From Ditylenchus dipsaci (Eukaryota; Nematoda; Chromadorea; Rhabditida; Anguinidae), in NCBI GenBank assembly GCA_004194705.1, contig SADC01001373.1:106011-170010 (forward strand): a stretch of 64,000 nucleotides of DNA, given 5' to 3'. Of the stretch, positions 63,510-64,000 are shown one piece after another (the first letter of the stretch is position 1; each line of letters opens with the position of its first letter). The notes beneath the pieces are model-generated. The model had not been told where the DNA came from. It saw only the letters and a list, made by a program, of their open reading frames with translations, and made no database searches. A program made the position numbers and the translations under genes.

Positions 63510-64000
63510 TTTTTCATCCATTGTCCTTAAGTCTTAAAAAAACCTCGGCTAAAAGTAGACTATACCCCGTCGCTCAAAAAATGATCAAAACCCAAACTTT
63601 TTCGACGTTTCAGCTGCCAAACATTCTTAAAACTTGTTTTTAGGTGGCGGTCGACAGTTTCACGAAAAAAAATTCGACCAAAATTTGACTTTAAAAAATG
63701 TTGACATCAAAATTTGACTTCAACTTATAACAAAACTTGGATACCTTAAAAAGATGGAATTTGAACATAGATTTGCTAACTCGGGCCTACCGCATATAAA
63801 CTCTGGTATGCATACATTTCTTATGCATCCAAAGTCATTTTCGAGTGATTTGTGTCTAAGGCATGTGGGTGTGCGCGTCTCAACCCCAAGCAACCAAGCC
63901 CTCTGCGCCAAAATGGCGAAAGGGCGTGGTTTGTCAAAGATGCGCGCACAGACTTACTTCCGATACGAATCCGAGAAGGACTCTTGATCATTAAAATGCA
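63510..64000. mobile_element. R1 module in reverse orientation, window edge
   Basis: From ~63740 to the end: GATGGAATTTGAACATAG, GCCTACCGCATATAAACTCT, GATTTGTGTCTAAGGCATGT and GACTCTTGATCATTAAAATG are the complement of the R1 modules at 45670-45935 and 48065-48330. It probably lies in the next ncbp-1 intron. Bases 63510-63740 show nothing recognised. Confidence 0.65.

Overview
The window looks like a gene-poor, repeat-rich piece of an invertebrate genome, most likely a nematode. Host exons are short and separated either by small introns of about 40-60 bp ending in TTTCAG or TTTTAG, or by multi-kilobase introns packed with transposons. From memory, the recognisable host proteins resemble nematode versions most: a SAS-6 head and coiled coil, and a prohibitin-2 C-terminus ending in [11 protein letters not shown]. 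No searches were run; family calls rest on reading motifs and on intron phase.

Layout. 1-9324 (minus strand): the 5' half of a furin/kexin-like proprotein convertase. The signal-peptide exon is at 9.1-9.3 kb, the propeptide and the start of the catalytic domain at 2.3-3.2 kb, and a ~6 kb transposon-filled intron separates them. 10-17 kb: a MITE, two hAT-type elements with perfect 8-bp target duplications, and a 4.8-kb Helitron-like element inside the second hAT. 17-25 kb: mostly single-copy-looking noncoding DNA with scattered MITEs. 25.5-27.3 kb: a PIF/Harbinger transposon with a broken transposase. 27-38 kb: nested foldback, hAT and tRNA-derived repeats. 38.5-53.3 kb (minus strand): a sas-6-like centriole gene. 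One of its introns (52.85 to 43.47 kb) holds a foldback element containing a Helitron containing a pogo element, followed by two adjacent terminal-inverted-repeat elements.

Those two adjacent elements (48.57-50.55 and 50.55-52.74 kb) are the most interesting find. They share ends, a ~115-bp promoter-like block and a leader segment, but carry different host-gene bodies: a divergent histone H3 and a prohibitin-2 copy, both spliced and both frameshifted. A third copy of the promoter-like block (57.83 kb) sits ahead of a different multi-exon coding region whose first codons (MVSTRR) resemble the leader of the second element (MVSTRK). This looks like a gene-capturing transposon family with a transferable 5' expression module.

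54-57 kb holds an outer inverted-repeat element around a decayed Mutator-like transposon. 60.4-61.2 kb holds a second Mutator-like transposase fragment followed by a Ulp1-type protease fragment. 62.97 kb to the window end begins a nuclear cap-binding protein (NCBP1/CBP80-like) gene. Several conserved genes carry single-base frameshifts, so pseudogenisation and residual assembly errors both have to be considered.
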